Assembly: GCA_031553195.1 (NCBI GenBank)
Contig: JAVBLV010000035.1
Span: 1 to 20,996, forward strand
Direction: 5' to 3'
From: JAVBLV01 sp031553195
GTDB taxonomy: Bacteria > Bacteroidota > Bacteroidia > Bacteroidales > P3
Length of the DNA stretch: 20,996 nt
Positions 17,316 through 20,996 of this stretch are shown piece by piece. Made by a program: the position numbers and the translations under genes. Position 1 is the first letter of the stretch; each line of letters starts with the position of its first letter. The notes below the pieces were generated by a model, which saw nothing but the letters and a program-made list of their open reading frames with translations, ran no database searches and was not told the DNA's origin.

Positions 17316-17516
17316 ATGAAAAAGAAAATAAAAATTATTGAGTACAGGAACAATAATAAGCGTAAAATTGCCGGTATATTACTTAATAATATGCTCACAG
17401 AAGAAGAAAACATGCAAATTATTAGTGGGGCAGCAGTTGACAGTGGCGCCGTGGCTTGTTCGTGGCTTGACTGTAGTAATGTGATATTAAGGGAAATGAA
17501 AAAGATTTTTTATTAG
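17316..17516 (+). CDS. Candidate RiPP precursor peptide (Bacteroidales leader type)
   Basis: A 66-residue peptide starting MKKKIKIIEY. Its middle, NNMLTEEENMQIISG (residues 24-38), matches the leader of Bacteroidales natural-product precursors, in which an L-[ST]-x-E-E-M-x-x-I-x-x-G block precedes the core. The putative core (39-66) begins AAVDSGAVACSWLDCSN, with Cys48 and Cys53, Ser and Asp residues, then a basic-aromatic tail MKKIFY. Side-chain Ser/Thr/Lys and Asp/Glu would be substrates for ester or amide cross-links by an ATP-grasp ligase such as GwsG. It lies between the first gwsS fragment and the S41 peptidase gene, 79 nt upstream of the latter. No database match is claimed. The alternative is an unrelated small protein; I favour precursor from leader pattern, size and context. 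Confidence 0.55.
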   Translation: MKKKIKIIEYRNNNKRKIAGILLNNMLTEEENMQIISGAAVDSGAVACSWLDCSNVILREMKKIFY

Positions 17517-17595
17517 CGCATATCGAATACCTCCAAAAATGTCGTTTATGTGAAAATATGAATAAACCACAGGAATAATTAAAAACCACACTGCT

Positions 17596-19250
17596 ATGAG
17601 GGCTTTCATTTTTTTCTTTCTTGTTTTTTCCTTTGTTCAATTTTCCTTTGCTCAGGAAAAAACCTATGGCGGCTATACCAAAGAACAACTGTACGCCGAT
17701 TTTGATAGTTTAATGAGTATTATAGAACAAGCCAATCCACATTTGCCTATTTATAAGAAATTGATGAATACAGATGTGATCGATAATATGAAAAAGAAAA
17801 AAACTGGAATTGAAAATATTAATAGCTTATCCGATTACTGGTATTTATTGAACCTGACGCTTGGTTTGCTTCCTGAAGCGCATACCCGATGGCTAACTTT
17901 GAATGATTTAGGGGGAGAAAATTATGATTTTTGGTCAAAACTTTATCCTGATTTATTCGATTCAACTCATATGATTAAAATTCAACATTTTGAGCAAACA
18001 ACTTACAATGACCGAGAAAAGGAGAATCGAAATTGGGATGAAGAAATGTACAGACATTTTAATTATAGTTTTATGTTGGAATATGTTGATGGAAAGTATT
18101 ATAACTCAAAAAAACTTGTATATATAAAACAGCATATTGAGAATCCTGATTCCATTATATTGCCAAAATCTGCTGTCCTGCAGAAAGTAAACGACATGGA
18201 GGTGGATGATTTTGTAAATGAACATATTGCTATACAGGATTATCCCTATGCCAAATATCTTAGGTGGGATAATAAAAAAAAGAAATATTATACGACATAC
18301 CTCGCGGCAGCTTCATCATTAATGAAAAACAACTTACCGGTTGTGATGGAATTTTTTGCACCTCAAGAAAATAGAATTGTAAAAATAAATATTGTTGATA
18401 CAAATTATAAATGGAAAGATTTCTTTGCTCAGGAGTGTCCTATTCCCAACTTCTCTGATGCAGAACAATCAAAACTTCCAAAAATCAACCTATTTGATAG
18501 CATTTTATATATTCGAGTTCCAATAATGAATTTGGATGATTTGCCTGTATATGAAAAGGAAATAGGGAGTCTAAGTAAAAAAAAAGGAAACAAATAAAAA
18601 GAGTAATTGTTGACATTCGGCGAAATCCGGGTGGAAATGATGCGATATGGAAAGGTATTATGAGTTTACTGACCGATGAAGAACTTTGCCAACATGGAAC
18701 AATAGGTATCCGAAATACGCGACTTTTTCCAGATACCAATTATTTTAATACTCCTTTTGATTCGCTTCTCCTTTATCATGACCCTATATTGGATAGAAGC
18801 TACAGGTTGGTAACTATTGATACGGCAGGCTGCTTTGGATCTATAAAACCTCACAAAAAATCACTCAGGTATAAAGGACAGATTTATCTGTTACATGACA
18901 GGGAATCATTTTCAGCAGCTAATTCATTTGTTACATTTGCCCTTAGCGAAGAAAAATTGATAGCCGTGGGCGAACCTACTGGACGATTAGGTGGATATGG
19001 CATCACGCCTTCCGTTTATCAATTACCTATCACAAATGTATCTTTTGTTATGCACTCCAGTATACATATTCCCTATAATGGACAAAGCGTGGATGATTAC
19101 CTTTGGAATAAAACAGAAGTGCCTGTAACAAGCACTCCTGAACACGAAAGCTTTATTGGTTTTTGGTGGGCATATGATATCTTTTCTAAAGATTATCTTT
19201 TTAACCAAGACCCATTTTTTCGTAAAGCTCTGGAACAAAAAAATCGATAA
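17596..19250 (+). pseudogene. Secreted S41-family (C-terminal processing) peptidase, interrupted by a frameshift at A9
   Basis: The first part (17596-18597) starts with signal peptide MRAFIFFFLVFSFVQFSFA-Q and encodes the N-terminal region to LFDSILYIRVPIMNLDD. At nine A residues (18577-18585) the frame must move by -1, after which the protein continues KQIKRVIVDIRRNPGGNDAIWKG through to 19250. The motifs of S41 peptidases are then intact: DIRRNPGG, the nucleophile Ser in LLHDRESFSAANSF, and VGEPTGRLGGYG. Full length is about 551 residues, normal for Bacteroidota secreted S41 enzymes. No typical PDZ domain is evident. A single extra A in the DNA, or transcriptional slippage on the A9 run, would restore the whole enzyme. 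Located downstream of the candidate precursor, it could be a leader-cleaving or maturation protease, but this is inferred from position only. Confidence 0.8.
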
Positions 19251-19269
19251 TAAATAATTTTTTGATTAA

Positions 19270-19347
19270 GGAACTGTAACATCGGGTTTTGCCCCCGACC
19301 ATGAAAAAATAGCAAAACTGAATGAAGCGATTTGGGGAGATGATTAA
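19270..19347 (+). pseudogene. gwsS: Second gwsS tail (C-terminal 25 codons only)
   Basis: Reading GGA 19270 to TAA 19345-19347 gives GTVTSGFAPDHEKIAKLNEAIWGDD. This aligns with the end of the larger gwsS fragment (VVTSGFVPDHEK, then, after restoring one A, ITRLNKTIW). An in-frame TAA lies immediately upstream, so only the tail of a second SPASM maturase gene is left. It shows that at least two gwsS genes once existed here, with a deletion or recombination joining the S41 peptidase gene to this tail. Confidence 0.65.
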
Positions 19348-19386
19348 AAAATTAATATAATATGAAGCCTCGCAAACTTTAGTAAA

Positions 19387-19494
19387 AAGCCTTCCTTGCA
19401 GGGCTTAAATGCGAGGGGAATAGTTTACTGCTATAAACCGGATTTATTAACCAAATACAAGAAAGGCGTAACAACAATAAACACAAATACCCGA
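19387..19494 (+). repeat. Leader-like repeat, copy 2
   Basis: AAGCCTTCCTTGCAGGGCTT at 19387-19406, CAAGAAAGGC at 19458-19467 and AAATACCCGAA at 19484-19494 repeat the blocks of 16839-16951. In this copy the last block lies 4 nt before the ATG of the following secreted-protein gene, so the element forms its whole 5' leader. A second possible stem here is CCTCGCA (19367-19373) with TGCGAGG (19410-19416). Confidence 0.65.
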
Positions 19495-19498
19495 ATTT

Positions 19499-20557
19499 AT
19501 GAGAACAGCATCTATTAGTAAATTTACAATATTTACAATACTCATTTTGCTTTTTACCATTTGTAATGCTCAATCAATTGCAAATCCCCGGAAATATTTC
19601 GAATATGTGAATAAAGCAGAATTAGCAATTTGTGATAGTAATTATTATGAGGCAATTACAAATTACAAACATGCTCTCCAGTATTTAAAAGAGCCTTTTG
19701 GAAAAGATATTTACAACCTTTTACATTGTGCTCTTAACACGGAAGATAAAGAATGTATAAATCTATGTATAGTGAAATATAAGGAAAGGGATTATAAATT
19801 GCCTTTTTGGATGGATAATTTCCGGGAAAAAAAAATTGGAAAATACTTTGATAGCATTTATGCCCATAATTTAACTCAATCAACGATTAATTATAGGTAT
19901 AAAGCGTTTATTGAAATGTTATTGGCAAAAGACCAATCCATTCGATATGATTTATCTGAAAAAACTATAATTCAATGGAAAAAGGATAGTATAATCTATT
20001 CTATTGATAGCATAAATATGACACTATTAAAGCATTATATTGATAGCACCGGTGTTTTTCCAACAGAATCAGTCGTCGGAAATGAAGATAACTTTCCTTC
20101 AAATCCAATATTATATACAATTCTTTTAATTCATTATGCAGCGGATGTTGGTACTCAGAATGTTTTTAGCAATCCTATCAATCTAAATTTAAATCAGCAA
20201 GTATTATCGGGAAATTTTTCTCCAGAAATATATGCACATCTATGTGGAAGTAGAGGTTATGGATTAGATGGTATTTACTATGATAATCCTAATACATATG
20301 TTGGTAAATATCAAATTAAAGGAGAAGGGATTGGGAATCCTTCTTTTAAATTATCAGATAAAAGTACTTGGAATATTAAATATGAAGAGATACCAATGTC
20401 TGTTGAAGAAATAAAAGCAATTAATAAGAAACGAGATAATATATATATGGAGTCTAATCAAGACTTTTTAAGGAAAGTACGCTATCTTGTACAGTTTGAT
20501 TATCCTCCTTTTCAATTAGTAAATAACTGGTTTTTAGCAGTCGAAATGGATTATTAA
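19499..20557 (+). CDS. Secreted/periplasmic protein with TPR-like start and DUF6624-like region
   Basis: A 352-residue protein. The signal peptide (KFTIFTILILLFTICNA-Q) ends near residue 25, so it is exported, probably to the periplasm. Residues about 35-80 (YFEYVNKAELAICDSNYYEAITNYKHALQYL) look like a tetratricopeptide-type helix pair with DxxYxxAIxxYxxAL. Around 165-230 the sequence DSINMTLLKHYIDSTGVFP, SVVGNE, ILYTILLIHYAADV resembles DUF6624, in which a conserved His-containing helix follows a G-x-P-x(n)-VG segment. The C-terminal third is Tyr/Asn rich. No catalytic function is known. It stands directly behind the second leader-like repeat and 12 nt before the gwsG fragment, so it belongs to the RiPP operon; a sensor or receptor role in that operon is only conjecture. 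Confidence 0.75.
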   Translation: MRTASISKFTIFTILILLFTICNAQSIANPRKYFEYVNKAELAICDSNYYEAITNYKHALQYLKEPFGKDIYNLLHCALNTEDKECINLCIVKYKERDYKLPFWMDNFREKKIGKYFDSIYAHNLTQSTINYRYKAFIEMLLAKDQSIRYDLSEKTIIQWKKDSIIYSIDSINMTLLKHYIDSTGVFPTESVVGNEDNFPSNPILYTILLIHYAADVGTQNVFSNPINLNLNQQVLSGNFSPEIYAHLCGSRGYGLDGIYYDNPNTYVGKYQIKGEGIGNPSFKLSDKSTWNIKYEEIPMSVEEIKAINKKRDNIYMESNQDFLRKVRYLVQFDYPPFQLVNNWFLAVEMDY

Positions 20558-20569
20558 AAGTTGTTGGGT

Positions 20570-20893
20570 ATGATTTTAATATTATCGGAACAAAATGAAA
20601 TGTCCACGGACAATACCATCGAATGGTTATTGGCTAAAAATATATCTATAGTTCGTTTCAATACAGAAACACCTTGGCAATTGAAAAAGATTGAACAATC
20701 TACTCAAGGATTAAATTGTAAGTGGAGTTATAAGGGTGATACAATTAATTCAAAAGCTATAAAAGTTGTTTGGTGCATGTCAAATTGCATTACGCAGTTT
20801 TTTACATTCTCTATCTATAAAAAGCTGTCTGAAAATTTTTCTATGAAGTATTTTGGGGGTGCATTTCATTTTGTCGCATTCCATAAAAAGTAG
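20570..20893 (+). pseudogene. gwsG: Grasp-with-spasm ATP-grasp peptide ligase, truncated after the N-terminal region
   Basis: The frame starts at ATG 20570 (TTG 20561 would add three residues), 12 nt after the previous gene. It begins MILILSEQNEMSTDNTIEWLLAKNISIVRFN, the standard pre-ATP-grasp N-terminus of GwsG/MvdD-type ligases that make ester or amide cross-links in graspetides. It continues to KAIKVVW (nt about 20773), where the family normally shows W-Y/F-R-R-G. Instead unrelated residues follow to TAG 20891-20893. The ATP-grasp core of about 230 residues, with its ATP- and Mg-binding residues, is absent. The break coincides with the probable left end of a mobile element. If the rest of the gene lies beyond that element, it is interrupted rather than deleted. 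Confidence 0.75.
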
Positions 20894-20901
20894 TACATTT
20901 G
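20894..20901 (+). promoter_or_regulatory. -7 box of the gene at the right edge
   Basis: TACATTTG matches TAnnTTTG and lies 25 nt upstream of the ATG at 20927. This supports that ATG as the true start of the partial gene. Confidence 0.55.
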
Positions 20902-20926
20902 AGCAACCCAAAAAACCGTAATAGCC

Positions 20927-20996
20927 ATGACAAAAGAAGAATTTCTCCAGTTGGTATCCGAACGCTATGATGAGATTACTGCGTTAAATGAAACCG
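20927..20996 (+). CDS. Start of a gene, possibly a transposase (partial, runs off right edge)
   Basis: ATG 20927 opens a frame of 23 codons to the window end, reading MTKEEFLQLVSERYDEITAL and then NET. An acidic-helical start of this kind (MTKxEFLxLxxxxYDExxxL) is familiar from transposases in Bacteroidota, but too little is visible to name a family. It has its own -7 box and lies just after the break in gwsG, so a transposase of the interrupting element is the simplest reading. Confidence 0.45.
   Translation, partial: MTKEEFLQLVSERYDEITALNET

Larger units (their letters stand above)
20774..20996 (+). mobile_element. Probable left end of an insertion element interrupting gwsG
   Basis: gwsG homology stops at about 20773. 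The following ~150 nt are non-coding (GCATGTCAAATTGCATTACG ...), then come a promoter box and a new start codon at 20927. A fresh gene with its own promoter inserted into an ATP-grasp coding sequence is what an insertion sequence looks like from its left edge. The right end is outside the window, so terminal repeats and target duplication cannot be checked. Confidence 0.45.

Overview
The window reads as a chromosomal segment of a Bacteroidota bacterium, most likely of the order Bacteroidales. The evidence is: promoters of the Bacteroidota type (TAnnTTTG, in the best cases with a TTG about 20 nt upstream); low GC with long A/T intergenic stretches and weak ribosome-binding sites; a giant secreted protein with a type IX secretion type-B C-terminal domain; and parts of a grasp-with-spasm peptide-modification locus, a RiPP type typical of this phylum. 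No tRNA, rRNA or CRISPR array was recognised.

Layout. (1) 1-2815, mostly minus strand: the start of an unknown gene running off the edge, then a secreted YD-repeat-like protein carrying an (AT)14 microsatellite, then a GC-richer remnant of a large beta-structured protein. (2) 2815-3843: an intact stand-alone patatin-like phospholipase. (3) 3874-8105: two truncated, oppositely oriented IS5-like remnants sharing the terminal sequence GACTTTGTTGCAACG. They bracket a membrane-protein remnant, a compact five-gene operon (VOC/PhnB-like, DUF4256, AlkD-like DNA alkylation repair, DUF1801, MmcQ/YjbR) and one convergent small Cys-containing protein. The second remnant is joined to the broken C-terminus of an outer-membrane barrel protein. 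(4) 8392-12307: housekeeping genes, namely a FabH-like ketosynthase III, an RlmI-like rRNA methyltransferase on the minus strand, and a divergent-type IMP dehydrogenase. (5) 12542-15724, minus: a 1060-aa secreted FG-GAP/VCBS protein with a T9SS type-B sorting domain. (6) 15809-20893: a decayed grasp-with-spasm RiPP locus, followed by the start of what is probably a mobile element at the right edge.

The RiPP locus is the most interesting region. It holds a 5'-truncated SPASM maturase (gwsS) directly behind a good promoter, and a second gwsS tail of only 25 codons 2.8 kb downstream. A leader-like repeat follows each tail (GCCTTCCTTG ... CAAGAAAGGC ... AAATACCCGAA). There is also a small peptide with a Bacteroidales-type leader ending in ISG and a two-Cys core, a secreted S41 peptidase split at an A9 tract, a secreted TPR-like/DUF6624-like protein, and the first ~70 residues of the ATP-grasp ligase (gwsG), cut off at the right-hand mobile element. 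I read it as the remains of an array of related cassettes collapsed by recombination and element insertion. The precursor, the peptidase (if the A9 shift is bypassed) and the DUF6624-like protein may still be functional; both modifying enzymes appear broken here.

Several breaks fall in A homopolymers (A9 at 7857-7865, A9 at 18577-18585, A5 versus A6 in the two gwsS tails). Sequencing error, true decay and transcriptional slippage all remain possible for these.
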